The notes: generated by a model not told the origin, from the sequence alone. Counted from the stretch's first letter, positions 34,101 to 42,021 are shown. The stretch: DNA of 64,000 nt from Watersipora subatra (GCF_963576615.1 NC_088708.1:57213196-57277195); one strand, 5' to 3'. Numbers and translations are program-made.

Positions 34101-36017
34101 GGCTGTTGACTCGCAGGCAGATATTGATATTGGTGAGGAAGGTGTTCTGGCCATCCTGAAATCTCTCAACCGCCGTAAAGGCTCAGGCCCGGATAATCTC
34201 AGTCCTGCACTACTTAATTTTTTAGCTACAGACATAGCTCCTACTTTGACACTAATTTTTAATCATTCCCTAAATACAGGGTGTGTTCCAAGAGACTGGA
34301 AATGTGCAAACATCGTACCTGTTTTCAAAAAAGGCGACAGAAAAGCACCGCTTAACTACAGGCCAATTTCTCTGACTAGCGTCCCGTCGAAGTTAATTGA
34401 GCATATTATTGCTCACAGCATACGCAACTTTCTCGATCATAACAACATCCTAAGTGAAACTCAACATGGTTTCCGCAAAAAACACAGCTGTGAATCACAG
34501 CTTATTCATACAATATCAGATTTAGCTTCTTATAACAATCACAATACTCAAGTAGACGTTTTAGTTCTAGATTTTAGTAAAGCCTTTGATACGGTCCCTC
34601 ACAATAAATTATTGCATAAACTTTTATACTATGGCCTAAATCCAAACATAGTGGCATGGATCCGAGACTGGCTCTCGGGTCGAACATTCAGGGTCATCGT
34701 TAATGGTTGTCTTTCTCAGCCGACCCTGGTGACCTCGGGTGTGCCTCAGGGCTCAGTGCTCGGACCACTACTTTTTCTCATTTACATCAATGACCTGCCA
34801 GATGCTTTAAACTGTCCATCAACATCTATACGCTTATTTGCCGATGATGCCATCCTTTACAGGCCTGTTAGCTGCGTGTCCGACAGCCAAGCATTGCAGG
34901 ACCAGTTGAGCAGAGTTGCTGCGTGGGCCGGATCTTGGCAGCTAAAATTTAATGTAGCTAAATGCACATCCACGTCAATGGAGCCGGTTAAATTTTTGCA
35001 TACATACAGTTATGGAGGCACTCCGCTTATTTCATCCCATTCCTTTGTATACCTGGGCATACAGGTTTCTAAATCGCTCAATTTTAGTGATCATATAAAT
35101 TTTATTATGCGTAAGGCTAATGCCACCCTTTACATGCTTATGCGAACTCTCAAAGGAACTTCCCATGCTGTTAAGAGAACGGCTTATTTTAGTGTATGTC
35201 GTCCTTTACTGGAGTATGCTTCAGAGGTGTGGAATCCACATTTTATGTACATCATTAGGGATTTAGAAACCATAAACAGAAGAGCGTTCAGATGGGCAAA
35301 CGGTTTTAGAAAGTATGACAGTATTACATCTTCAATGGAAAACATGTCTTGGCACACTCTTGAAGAGAGAAGATGCACTAAGGATAAAAACACTTTACTG
35401 AAAATTTTAAATCAAGACCTTATGGTCGATTTTAAAAAGTTTACACTGTGCAACTCCGCCTATTTTACTCGTGGGTCTAATATTAGGCACACTATTAATA
35501 CAGATGCCATGAAGTTCTCATTCTTTAACCGAGTCATGAAGTTTTGATATATACATGGAACAAGCTCAATAGCAGATTTTATCTAACTCTCGATTTTACA
35601 AGAATATCTGATCTCTTTTATCGTTATAGTCGCATCTTATCTCTAAAGGCTTATCGGACCACAAGAGATATTTTATCGAGATAGATAGATAGTTGCAATT
35701 AGATAAAATCACAAAAGCAGCGAGTAACTGCACCAGTAAGAAATCTACCAAAAAATTCGGTCAATCAGGAAAACCACAGCTTCGGCATTCGTCTGAATTG
35801 AATAGCTAATACATGAAAAAACGATAGAAAAAAGCATGCTTTAATGTTAGGGGTAACACTCTAATACTTCAGATTGTTGTGACCATTTAAACTGTTAGCA
35901 GTGTAATTAAATGAACATACTAGATCTGCTAACTCCACGAGGAATAGGCTCAGAAGCAATCGAGTTGGAGGCACAAGAGGAAAATGCCACAAACAATAAA
36001 AGGGTTTGCCACACCAT
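19014..36017 (-). CDS. PRKCSH: Glucosidase 2 subunit beta (PRKCSH), complete, 9 exons
   Basis: Regulatory subunit of ER alpha-glucosidase II, which trims glucose from N-glycans; the beta subunit retains the catalytic alpha subunit in the ER and presents mannose-bearing glycans. Exons (5' to 3'): 35921-36017, 28533-28792, 27809-28000, 26953-27104, 26342-26630, 25731-25912, 24788-24952, 19808-19907, 19014-19160. Phases are all consistent and give 527 aa, about the human length. Order: signal peptide (1-21), paired LDLa-like Cys modules (45-119), coiled coil (120-225), two EF-hand loops (228-239 and 247-258), acidic region, and MRH domain (about 400-511). The MRH domain has six cysteines (C414, C427, C470, C484, C499, C511) and the mannose-binding set Q434, R476, E495, Y501. 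The C-terminal HTEL is a variant ER-retrieval signal. Intron 1 (7.1 kb) holds an antisense LINE. Confidence 0.95.
19808..19907 (-). CDS. PRKCSH: PRKCSH exon 8 (MRH core)
   Basis: A 100-nt exon encoding TFTKWEANGDD, then GFMKFEKGVHCWNGPDRSAN. Aligned to the human protein it replaces the GTWGSW...GCWQGPNRST stretch residue for residue. The first base completes the Gly codon begun in exon 7. The donor is AAT|GTATGT and the acceptor is TGTGTGTTGCAG. The acceptor tract runs directly into a 43-bp minisatellite. Confidence 0.92.
19911..20226. repeat. 43-bp minisatellite abutting a PRKCSH splice acceptor (about 7.3 copies)
   Basis: Tandem unit ACACACAACAGACTGTTAAG followed by a GCGTATG(TA)n palindromic stretch and CAGTCA. 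The array starts at the intron side of the exon 8 acceptor, so on the minus strand the polypyrimidine-like TGTTGTGTGTTG of the last unit serves the real splice site. Each unit also contains TTAACAG, an acceptor-like motif. One unit has an extra A. Confidence 0.92.
20770..20880. repeat. Degenerate tandem repeat of about 19-20 bp
   Basis: About five diverged units of the GATGGCAAGTGAAGCAAAT type inside PRKCSH intron 7. Confidence 0.65.
21209..22325 (+). repeat. Dispersed repeat family R, copy 2, split by a TIR element
   Basis: The left part starts CTAGCTGTGCTTTCCGGCGT and runs to about 21446. The right part resumes at 22203 with a tRNA-like segment (GGTGTCGGACTGGCC, then GAGATCAAATC) and ends TTATTCCAAGATTCTAATAA. 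The uninterrupted relative is at 61428-61765. The gap between the two parts is the 756-bp element described separately. Confidence 0.65.
21447..22202. mobile_element. pogo/Tc1-mariner-like non-autonomous TIR element (756 bp)
   Basis: Inverted termini CAGTGAAACTCGGATAACTC and, read from the other end, CAGTGAAACTCGGCTAACTC, flanked on both sides by TA (21445-21446 and 22203-22204). Subterminal TAACTCGA motifs recur. No transposase ORF is present, so it would move only in trans. The TA target and CAGT ends place it near pogo/mariner; this is inference from the ends alone. Confidence 0.8.
22645..22710 (+). repeat. SINE family S tail fragment
   Basis: Contains GGAAGACGGACACAGG followed by TCTTATTATAGTAAAGATT, the same tail as the copies at 58950-59107 and 15575-15695. 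Confidence 0.4.
23199..24018. mobile_element. TIR element family M, copy 1 (about 820 bp)
   Basis: Collinear with the 505-bp element at 55529-56033 along most of its length (shared stretches include CAGTAACTGT and ATTTGAGAACT). Its degenerate ends, CAATATACGCTC and CATTTGACACTCC (opposite strand), sit next to TA dinucleotides. No transposase frame. It lies in PRKCSH intron 7. Confidence 0.65.
24695..24736. repeat. 15-bp inverted repeat
   Basis: AATTACTGTATATCC at 24695-24709 pairs perfectly with GGATATACAGTAATT at 24722-24736, loop 12 nt. It sits 50 bp past the donor of PRKCSH exon 7, within intron 7. Confidence 0.7.
24788..24952 (-). CDS. PRKCSH: PRKCSH exon 7 (start of MRH domain)
   Basis: Encodes DIEKFLALDLGPDDVFY, then the Cys pair C414 and C427 (RDECYEF and KFCPFEKATQRP), including mannose-binding Q434, and ends ...ETNLG. 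The acceptor is TTTGTTACAG and the donor is CTCGG|GTATGT. The first base completes a Gln codon from exon 6 and the last two begin a Gly codon finished in exon 8. Confidence 0.93.
25731..25912 (-). CDS. PRKCSH: PRKCSH exon 6 (acidic region and helical linker)
   Basis: Begins with the end of the acidic tract (DDFDEEGDEGGDD). The PPYPDETRQLMDIADAARKE helix leading to the MRH domain corresponds to the vertebrate PPYDEQTQ...EAR region. The donor is GTGAGT and the acceptor is TTTGTTTAG. Confidence 0.92.
26036..26178 (+). repeat. tRNA-derived SINE-like copy in PRKCSH intron 5
   Basis: Contains TATTGGTGCCGGTGTTGAG, then CACGGGTTTGAAAC (B-box like), then GATGGACAGACAGACGGACA, the same GGACGGACAGAC tail block as the SINE at 58950-59107. 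No intact tRNA structure. Confidence 0.45.
26342..26630 (-). CDS. PRKCSH: PRKCSH exon 5 (second EF hand, Pro/acidic region)
   Basis: Completes EF-hand loop 1 (...VTLTE), carries loop 2 (DTNSDGQVSEEE), then a Pro/Ser-rich stretch and a run of Asp residues. The acceptor is TTGCATTTTAG and the donor is GAG|GTATGC. Acidic and Pro-rich linkers of this kind are usual for the family. Confidence 0.92.
26953..27104 (-). CDS. PRKCSH: PRKCSH exon 4 (end of coiled coil, first EF hand)
   Basis: Encodes a charged helix (EDWWKEQQKLREAEKEKV) and VFKQLDTNGDE, the first half of EF-hand loop 1. It starts in phase 0 after GGATGACAG and ends with donor CA|GTGAGT. Confidence 0.92.
27525..27764 (+). other. 79-codon plus-strand open frame inside PRKCSH intron 3
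   Basis: Starts ATGAGTG-like context and reads a mixed hydrophobic/acidic peptide (for example KPTALLISSLVGLEISTDTA) before TGA. Its amino-acid composition looks more protein-like than the surrounding AT-rich frames, yet I recognise no family and see no clear promoter or splice sites. It could be a remnant of a mobile element or chance. Confidence 0.2.
27809..28000 (-). CDS. PRKCSH: PRKCSH exon 3 (coiled coil)
   Basis: 64 codons, phase 0 at both ends. It begins NTCIEMGKSMREELEAQRR, matching the ENTCKEKGRKER start of the vertebrate coiled coil, and continues as a Glu/Lys/Arg/Gln-rich helix. The acceptor is ATATGTTATAG and the donor is GAG|GTGACT. Confidence 0.92.
28533..28792 (-). CDS. PRKCSH: PRKCSH exon 2 (LDLa-like cysteine modules)
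   Basis: Contains two Cys-rich calcium-binding modules: FTCLDGS...INDDYCDCADGTDEP and VSDGVCDCCDGSDE. The DxxDE acidic ends are conserved. Two leading bases complete a Lys codon with exon 1. The join gives RGVSRSKGSFYKPGVPFTC, the same length as the human counterpart, which decides the acceptor among two nearby AGs. Confidence 0.93.
29811..29853. repeat. 13-bp inverted repeat
   Basis: AGTGCCTTTGGTG pairs with CACCAAAGGCACT across a 17-nt loop; more imperfect GTAC/GGTAC repeats follow. It lies in PRKCSH intron 1. Confidence 0.6.
31394..32857 (+). CDS. LINE ORF1 protein: PHD-type zinc finger plus CCHC zinc knuckles
   Basis: The first in-frame ATG is at 31394 (MSNRTPRGRN), giving 487 aa; the open frame extends upstream to 31340 only through a GTG. 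Near the N-terminus there is a PHD-like Cys/His cluster: CGACDKVV, CEICVTWFHYSC and WHCVGC. A predicted coiled-coil/linker follows. At the C-terminus there are CCHC-type knuckles: CYKCWGYGHLASKC, CRRC and CCNCGSLDHDATSHGDC. ORF1 proteins bind the element RNA and chaperone target-primed reverse transcription. The PHD finger could bias chromatin targeting (inference). The stop TGA overlaps the ORF2 start. Confidence 0.88.
   Translation: MSNRTPRGRNAVQTASASGKKSDRSRLGSNSSISGSGIKTSANKPTSHTCGACDKVVSEEGIECEICVTWFHYSCTKFSRELAKSLAIPGVHWHCVGCDHPNFKTIESRIEKLVAGSQQHDQSLIDVDGLKAFEQKVGTSLIEIKEQITETLETKLATTLTEFRVQLNATNNLIEHLKNSCTNDNIDLTQTEQQPMGTGSAHIKTFSSVVKSSNRPDATLVSHPKTAKLRPNRVDFDPSKCVVVHSFGNKALALNHVAIRHSISNLLDNPIIMFLNRFEHDKNDPKLMIQFEKSSSVDQLLEKWNPTTENCKLRRPQRPSPRMEGICFGVPENISENELLDYVKLTYPSCDKVVRFMSRNKTASGTVKFIFKEMNDLHNAIEDGIYIQQLCLKLNVERARPPKPRPLQCYKCWGYGHLASKCSSDKICRRCSEEIPPENDHKNCTNPLKCCNCGSLDHDATSHGDCPLFERVLQKLSNRETIRNTQP
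32854..35547 (+). CDS. LINE ORF2 protein: apurinic-like endonuclease and reverse transcriptase
   Basis: 897 aa. The endonuclease occupies residues 1-220 with LWNCNSIRNK, the catalytic Glu in LTETC, GDFN (about 132) and SDH (about 205). The reverse transcriptase shows YRPISLTS (about 502), the VLDFSKAFDTVPH block, SGVPQGSVLGPLLFLIYIND, and the catalytic FADDA (about 662). No RNase H domain is seen. These motifs place it in the CR1/Jockey group. The frame ends early at RVMKF and TGA; the natural tail (WNKLNSRFYLTLDFTRIS...) continues in another frame just downstream, so an indel has cut about 45 residues. The start ATG lies inside ORF1's stop region (ATGA). Confidence 0.92.
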   Translation: MTLILWNCNSIRNKTHYLETLVRDYSPLVIVLTETCLDPLVSSNELKLGDYEIFRRDRPTKGGGILVAIKLTKDVQVLSSFVDPLEEMLVVKLIIYSIRVCFVAYYRPPNSTQMSSLFNFFEDSADSNFVLLGDFNLPEIQWTLDKPVVSQGGRGLAKQFLSFVSKYDLAQHVTFSTYSRGNILDLIFSNFKPCPIFKDADVGLSDHTTLCYDFSGFLPQTVPQVSRTTRTLFDFGKAQVVSIREQTANLYNHLQALVSSSTTDFLWNIFKHNILNIANSLIPERKPRTKRFWLSREARTVSRKKRRLFHTFKKYPTPHNLQQLKAIGNLSKRLIKRDYNKFLESHITDSLNNGDSKPLFQLVSKAAKGGNSSNINHLHNCVTDSDMAMCFAENFKSVFTVDDGLTPEVSATMSDRAVDSQADIDIGEEGVLAILKSLNRRKGSGPDNLSPALLNFLATDIAPTLTLIFNHSLNTGCVPRDWKCANIVPVFKKGDRKAPLNYRPISLTSVPSKLIEHIIAHSIRNFLDHNNILSETQHGFRKKHSCESQLIHTISDLASYNNHNTQVDVLVLDFSKAFDTVPHNKLLHKLLYYGLNPNIVAWIRDWLSGRTFRVIVNGCLSQPTLVTSGVPQGSVLGPLLFLIYINDLPDALNCPSTSIRLFADDAILYRPVSCVSDSQALQDQLSRVAAWAGSWQLKFNVAKCTSTSMEPVKFLHTYSYGGTPLISSHSFVYLGIQVSKSLNFSDHINFIMRKANATLYMLMRTLKGTSHAVKRTAYFSVCRPLLEYASEVWNPHFMYIIRDLETINRRAFRWANGFRKYDSITSSMENMSWHTLEERRCTKDKNTLLKILNQDLMVDFKKFTLCNSAYFTRGSNIRHTINTDAMKFSFFNRVMKF
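35921..36017 (-). CDS. PRKCSH: PRKCSH exon 1 (signal peptide)
   Basis: The ATG begins MVWQTLLLFVAFSSCASNS, a short n-region plus a hydrophobic core ending in small residues, as expected for an ER signal peptide. The mature protein begins near IASEPIPRGVS. PRGVS matches the vertebrate mature N-terminus. The donor is TCTA|GTATGT. It is separated from exon 2 by 7.1 kb, most of it LINE. Confidence 0.85.
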
Positions 36018-37560
36018 TTTGATAATAGCCGGATATAGCTGATGGAAAAAAATAGTTGCGAGACAAATAACAATAAAATCGGAATGTTACGAGCGGCAAA
36101 TACTTGTAAACACATGCTACCGATTAACAGAGAGTTGAGATAAAAGTCTAAAAATTATTACTGCGAGACAACAACTCCAAACTTTCATGAATGGCTAGTT
36201 TTGAATGAGGAAACAATTACGTGTACTACTATGATCCTGCCATCATGGTTGTTGAAGATTGTGAAAAGGAAAGATTCTTTTGTAGATTTGAGTTGGTGTA
36301 AATATTTTTGCAAGGCTTACAAAATTGAAAAATGGTCCAAGTAGCATTTAAAAGCATTACATCGCATCTTCTATCTAAAGAGCTTGCTAAAATTTCCTCT
36401 CACAAACTTCTTTAATAAAATATTGTCAAAGTCCAACTACAGCCCTCTCCACAGCCACAAAATTTTCATAATATTATGTCAGTGTGGCAGTCTTGTAAAA
36501 ACAATAATACATGCCAAATATTAGCATGCCGAATATTTAATAAGAATCATCATTTATATTCACGTGACAGTTGTCTTCCCATTCCCAATGAAGACTGCAA
36601 CAAGGATACAACAACTTCAACCCTGATTTGATTTTACCTTCACTTGTTGGTGCATGCAAAAATAAGTATTAATTCGTTGGCCTGTGTTAATAAGTAGTTG
36701 TCTTCTTTGCTTCTCAATGGTTTAACCTGATATCAGATATCGACATAAGTAATAATCAATTATGCTTTACCATGAGTTATCTGCTCTATACTCCAACGTT
36801 TTCTTAAAGCAATATTGAGTATTTTTTGTACTGTGTTCTTTCAGAATTTGTCACATATGGTATTTTAATAGCAATTAGATTGCATGTGAAACAAATAATT
36901 ATAGATTTTGAAATAATTTCACATCTCCAGATACTGCTCAGCCAGTAATACTATTGCATAAACATTAATATCAGAGAAACTTAGTACAGTATTGTTTCCC
37001 TACAGTATCTTTTCTTACTGTCAATGAGTATTTGGAATTCTATTACCTCTAACTGTCTAACACATACCAGTTAGTTAGCCAGCCTCTGCAATATTATAGT
37101 TTAACTGTTGTTTGTGCGATTGTGTAATACCATGAATAATGAGAGTTATTATGCTAAAACATTTTTCAGTTAAACTTTGATTGTTCAGACATTTTGTGAA
37201 ACAGTTTTTGTTAATAATACTTTTGTTGCCAGAGATTACTTGATTGGCCTTGACCTATACAAACTAATAAAAAATTTATTAGTTATAATCATAATATAAC
37301 ATATTTATGTAGTCTATTTATTTTAATTATATACAATGGAATATTGCGGAAATTAGAAAATGAAAACTTTATTGGAGATGAATAAAAAAAACTGGCAGCA
37401 AGTCTATTTGTGTGGATAAAGTCAAATTTTGTGCAGGGTATGATATAGTTATACTATAACATTGGTATACCATAGCATCATGTGTGACAAAAAAATTGTT
37501 ATGAAGCAAGTTTTACTTATCAGTATGCACAAAATAAACAGTTTAATGTTTTTCTAATGA
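36018..37560. other. PRKCSH 5' flank, nothing else recognised
   Basis: AT-rich sequence upstream of the PRKCSH start. No TATA box or CpG-like patch stands out, and no other exon is supported. Confidence 0.4.
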
Positions 37561-37579
37561 TTGTCTCTAATGGTCAGAG

Positions 37580-37680
37580 AAGTTACGATCATCATCCAAA
37601 GAGATGGTTGAACACAGGAGGTACAGTATTGTGGCCTTTCAACATCTTTCCATTGTTGCGAATTTCAGCTGTCAACAGAA
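37580..37680. repeat. Short diverged repeat shared with 47810-47900
   Basis: Both loci carry TGGTTGAACA/TGGCTGAACA followed by ACAGTATT and, 30-40 bp on, a TTGTTGCGAAT/CTGTTCAGAAC block in the same order and spacing. Identity is patchy, so this is an old duplication or repeat. Confidence 0.3.
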
Positions 37681-37869
37681 AAACAACAACCTGTTTACAC
37701 ATAATTACTACAAGCTATTTGTTCATACAAATATAAAAGACAATAGCACAAAAGACCAACAGAGAACACAGCGTAAATAAAACCTGGTAAAAAAATTTAT
37801 TAGCAAATAGAAACTGCCGAATGATAATACAGCCCCCACATGGGGCTGTATATCATTGATTATATATAT

Positions 37870-38242
37870 TTTTTTCAAAGTATGTATGTGTGTCCCTCCA
37901 GCTATAGCTATTATTAGAATAGCGCAGCTGGACAATGCTGACGCAAGGTCATGTAGTACCTCTTTAGAAGCCTAGCGCATATTAACTAGCTTAATGAAAT
38001 TTTCCATTGGCAATGTGCCAGGCTAATAGCTTGAAAGTTACAGTAGTTTGATAAAGTTTTAAAATCTTTACAGTTGTTTTTATTTTTCTCTTAATTTATT
38101 TCAACTACACAAAACACTTCTCTCATGATATGTAGTTTGAAAGTTAGAATGGGAAATGTTGTTATATGTTCAATACAAATCAATTTTTTGTCGAAAGACT
38201 TTTTTATTACCCGAGCAACGCCGGGTAGCGCAGCTAGTTATT
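37870..38242 (-). repeat. Dispersed repeat family R, copy 3
   Basis: On the minus strand it starts CTAGCTGCGCTACCCGGCGT, followed by TGCTCGGGTAATAAAAAA. Its body is shared with 3212-3420, its middle (CTATTAGCCTGGCACATTGC) with the copies at 21.3 and 61.5 kb, and it ends CTATAGCTGGAGGGACAC. It is the longest copy in the window. Confidence 0.6.
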
Positions 38243-38369
38243 TATATAATAGCAATTAATGAACTCACTTTCAGTCATGCTCTATGTCAAAACAATCTAA
38301 ACACGCTCAAATAATAGAAGAGCCTAGTTTCTTTAATTCGTAGTTTAGTTGAACCTAACTATTGTGATG

Positions 38370-38790
38370 AATTAATAATAATAGTAATAGTGATAGTGAT
38401 AGTAAAAGTAATAGCGATAGTAATAGCAATAGTAGTAGTGGTAGTAATGGTGATAGTAATAATGATAGTAATGGTGATAGTAATGGTGATAGTAATAATG
38501 ATAGTAATGGTGATAGTAATGGTGATAGTAATAATGATAGTAATAGCAACAGTAATAGTGATAATGGTGATAGTAATAGTGATAGTAATAATGATAGTAA
38601 TGGTGATAGTAATGGTGATAGTGATAATGATAGTAATAGCAACAGTAATAGTGATAATGGTGATAGTAATAGTGATAGTAATAATGATAGTAATGGTGAT
38701 AGTAATGGTGATAGTAATAGCAATTATAATAGTGATAGTATTAATGATAATAATAGTAATAGTAATAACAATAACATTAGTAATGACCGT
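38370..38790. repeat. Hexanucleotide-like (GATAGTAAT) array, about 420 bp
   Basis: Built from AGTAATGGTGATAGTAATAA-type permutations of NATAGT, with higher-order copies of about 66 bp. All frames stay open for more than 100 codons on both strands and encode only Ile/Val/Met or Ser/Leu runs, so the apparent ORFs are repeat artefacts. Confidence 0.9.
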
Positions 38791-38959
38791 TGTAAGCGTA
38801 AAGACATTCAAAGGGTCAATTTGAAAAGCAGATGATTGCAGGTAGTATTGACATCGTATTTCTGATTACCTGGCTTTCCAATTACAATAATGCCCCTCTT
38901 CTGAGTTCCTCCTAATGAAAGGCCAAAGGTCACCGTCAGCAAGCAGCAGCAAAATAAAA

Positions 38960-39130
38960 CTTTTAAGAGCTGCATTGATGATAATAATACGATTTTCTCT
39001 GCATCTAACTATTGTCAGCGTGCGAGTTATTATATAGTTACCCGGAGATAAGGGATTAACTGTGATATCAATGAGGGAATAAACATATGGCAGCGGATCC
39101 TGTTTAGCAGAGAATAGCTTAGTGCTGCTT
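38960..39130. repeat. Duplicated segment, copy A (partner at 48810-48985)
   Basis: The two segments share AGGGATTAA, GAATAAACATATGGCAGC and GATCCTGTTTA in the same order and orientation, at about 75% identity by eye over about 170 bp. No coding potential. They are 9.85 kb apart. Confidence 0.7.
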
Positions 39131-39804
39131 CTATTGCCACTCAATACATGTCTGTAAAATTGAAAACAACTAAAAAACCTAATAAACAGGACAGTAATTA
39201 AAAACAACAACAAAGCTCCTATTGCTTCAAGGTCATATAATCATGTCCTTCAAGGCCTTCAACTTATAATCACTGGTATAGCATATCTGCTGCCAGTAGT
39301 GAATTCAGACAGATGGCGCAGAATCTCCTTTCTCCGAGTACCAAAGTTCACTATATAGCATAGGATGCTGCCACTTCCTTGCAGGGACTATAATTGGACT
39401 CTATATAATGTACATGTAGATGGAGCGTTAGGTGACTACTGTGTTTAATTGGTATCAAAACTAAACACTAAAACTGTACCAAGCATTCACTCTCAACTCT
39501 TCAATTCCCACTTTTTTCTAGTATTATAAGTTCGTATGCCCTTTTTCTTCTCTTACAAAACTATCAGGTGTATACTACAATGTTGTCTCTCTTCTCTCCT
39601 TTACCATTTTATTCGAAGTGACAAGATTGCGGAGAAGTTTTTTGCAACTTCAGAGCAACTTCTTTGCTCACAAGAAATAACACGGGTCGATAAAAAACAC
39701 GAGTTATTATTGTGAGTACCTTGGTAGGGTGAAGGGGCCTGAGAGATCGCCAAGAGTAATAACTGTACTTACAATTATACAATTACACTTACATGCCAAT
39801 GGGT

Positions 39805-39900
39805 ATTTGGTTGGTGCAATTATTAGAACCTAAATGTTGTGAGTTCGATTCGCATATGTTACGATTCTTTTTCCCAACCTAAAGTTGTTGCTGCAAAAAG
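39805..39900 (+). repeat. tRNA-derived SINE-like fragment
   Basis: TTGGTTGGTGCAATTATTAG matches the minus-strand start of the SINE at 15575-15695, followed by TTGTGAGTTCGATTCGCAT with a good B-box (GTTCGATTC). The 3' tail is not recognisable. Confidence 0.5.
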
Positions 39901-41005
39901 ACAGATGATTAAGAACGCACCTTACTAAAAACCCTTAAGCTGTTAGTAGCGTACCACTGTAGCACCATGTGTTTATTTAAAGTTTTCATATAACCTTGTT
40001 TAGCATATCTATAACCTTTTGTTACCTAAATGACCATAGTCTAGCACTCAGGTAGCCTTTGCTTCATCAATTTGGCAGAGGAGCAAGGTAAGTCCAGCAG
40101 CCCTTCTTGCAACCACCAGTGGCCTTTTCTGGGTATTGAATTCCAAGCAGTTGTTCACAAGGTCAGGCGCTGTAGACCACCAGAGGCAATAATGGTTGAT
40201 AAAACAAATTCTACTAGAATGTTATTGTAGACGCTATGTTGTCTACCCAAACTTTCTTAGCTAATGCTTAGTAGATAATTGAAACCTGTGCCACTACACA
40301 TGGGCCACATGTCCATCCTTACACGCAATACAGTATCGCAATATTTGGAAAATTCATCAAAGCATGCTACCATTTAATTTTTAATTTTACTAGTTATCAA
40401 ATTCATCCAGTAATATATTACAAACATACTTTTTCACTATATAAGCCTATACGAGCTACTTCTTAGGTGAAAGTAAAATTGCAAAATCGGCAGCATTGAA
40501 ATATATTATCGCATGAAAAACAGCCCTGAAGAAGCGAGTCTAAACTTACACTTACCTTAAATCATGATAAAAAATAAATTATCATTGCTTAGTTAATAAA
40601 TTCTCTCTACACAAATAGCCAGTTTTGAAGCCTCTCCTTATGAGGGGTTGTCCATTTTTGCTAGATAGACAACTCCCAAACAATTTAGTAAATGAAACCA
40701 TCTTAATATCACTTGAAAGAAACTATTATCCATTAAGAAACCTTATATAACCTTATATGTCCTTATATTCAATAAACTTGTGTAAACTAGCTTTGCTCAA
40801 GGATTCCCAGTTTAGATTTCACATATTTTATAAAATAGTCAAACACTGCAGGTCCTTCAACTAGTCAGCCTTGCAATCCTGCTTGTTAGTACATTTATTT
40901 AGAGTTGACTAGCATTTTATGAGAATTTTAATACCTGTATGTTATGGCAAATGAATTTGTCTACATCATATTGATTTTGTTGATGCTATTCTGTTGGACT
41001 CCCAT

Positions 41006-41182
41006 TGTCTCTCCCTCTCTTTCTCTCCTTCTCTCTCTCCCTCTCTCTCTTTCTCTCAATCTCTCTTCCTCTTTCTCCCTTCCTCTCTCTCTCTCTCCCT
41101 CTTTCTCCCTTCCTCTCTCTCTCTCCCACTCTCTCTTTCTCTTCCTCTGTTTCTTCCTCTCTCCCCCTCCCCCTACCCCTCC
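41006..41182. repeat. CT-rich (polypyrimidine) tract
   Basis: About 175 bp of CTCTCTCCCTCTTTCTCC-type sequence on the plus strand. It produces spurious long frames on both strands (Ser/Leu/Pro or Arg/Glu rich). Confidence 0.9.
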
Positions 41183-41775
41183 CACGCTCCCTTAAACGTT
41201 TCATGGATCAACGGTAAAATAAACCAATTTAATTGCTGTTTAGTCATTGGCTAATTGCTACCATTAAATGCAACTCTGCCAATACAACTACACAAACTAA
41301 TGCTCAACACGGCTGACTTCATTGTCTTCATTCTATTAAAAGTTGGACTTATATCTATTGATGAGCAATCTGTGAGGCAAACTAGTAAAAGATATACTAC
41401 TACAATACTTATATGTACCCATGTGAGTACATTTGAGCTATGCATTGATGTAATAGTGGTTTTATTGGTTGAAGTTCAAATTGCTACTAAACATCCCAAT
41501 CAGTCGAACCTACTGACTGACAGTTGATATAAGGTCCTAATCTCTTTCTAGCTTGATACTGGTGGTGAAAACCTGAAAAAAACTCAACTCCAGAGAAGTC
41601 ATACAAAGGGCGCTAACTGTAGAACTGTTGGCATGCAAAAGGTAAGTCACATCAATAGCCTGCACTACAGTAAAGCAACTACCATGCTGGTACTTATAAA
41701 TAAAAATTCTAATTATTTTCTAAATAAAATTAAATAAGTCATATAAATAGTAAAAAGGTTATTTCATGTACTTAC

Positions 41776-42021
41776 TGCCTGAAACCACATAAAATCTGTC
41801 TTTTTGTACAACTTCCATGTGCAACTTGTTGGCTTAACAATCATAAGTTCATAGCCTGTTTCTGGTTTATACATATTTATGGAATTGATTAAAGTAAATT
41901 GCAGACCAAAATTCTCAGCTAACAGAGCGAGTCGAGTAGATGCGCTGTCGTGGCATGATAACTCTGACAGCTCATGATAAAATGGTTGAAGTACATGCAT
42001 TAAGAATCTCCATTGTGAGTT
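41776..42021 (-). CDS. Orphan candidate exon, 82 codons, unknown product
   Basis: An open stretch bounded by a strong acceptor (TTTTTATTTCAAG) and a near-perfect donor (GCA|GTAAGT). It is phase 0 at both ends and 246 bp long. The peptide has ordinary globular composition (QWRFLMHVLQPFYHELSEL ... ENFGLQFTLINSINMYKPE ... CTWKLYKKTDFMWFQA), unlike the low-complexity frames around it. I do not recognise the family. It lies between the start of PRKCSH and the end of BRSK on their strand. It could belong to an undetected gene, to a 3' alternative exon of BRSK (phase would fit) or to a mobile element. Confidence 0.45.

Larger units (their letters stand above)
31000..35690 (+). mobile_element. Near-full-length CR1/Jockey-group LINE, antisense in PRKCSH intron 1
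   Basis: Contains ORF1 (nucleic-acid-binding) and ORF2 (endonuclease plus reverse transcriptase), overlapping by four bases. The 3' UTR is short and ends in GATAGATAGATAG, a microsatellite-like tail common in this group. The 5' end is not sharp; 31000 is an estimate and target-site duplications were not found. Both ORFs are free of stops over nearly their whole length, so the insertion is young or under recent selection. A frameshift near 35545 affects the last residues of ORF2. It is transcribed opposite to its host gene. Confidence 0.9.

Noticed and set aside
38355-38824. Long frames of Ile/Val or Leu/Ser on both strands
   Set aside because: Created by the hexanucleotide-like array; open in several frames at once.
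40944-41254. Ser/Leu/Pro-rich plus-strand and Arg/Glu-rich minus-strand frames
   Set aside because: They follow from the CT-rich tract.
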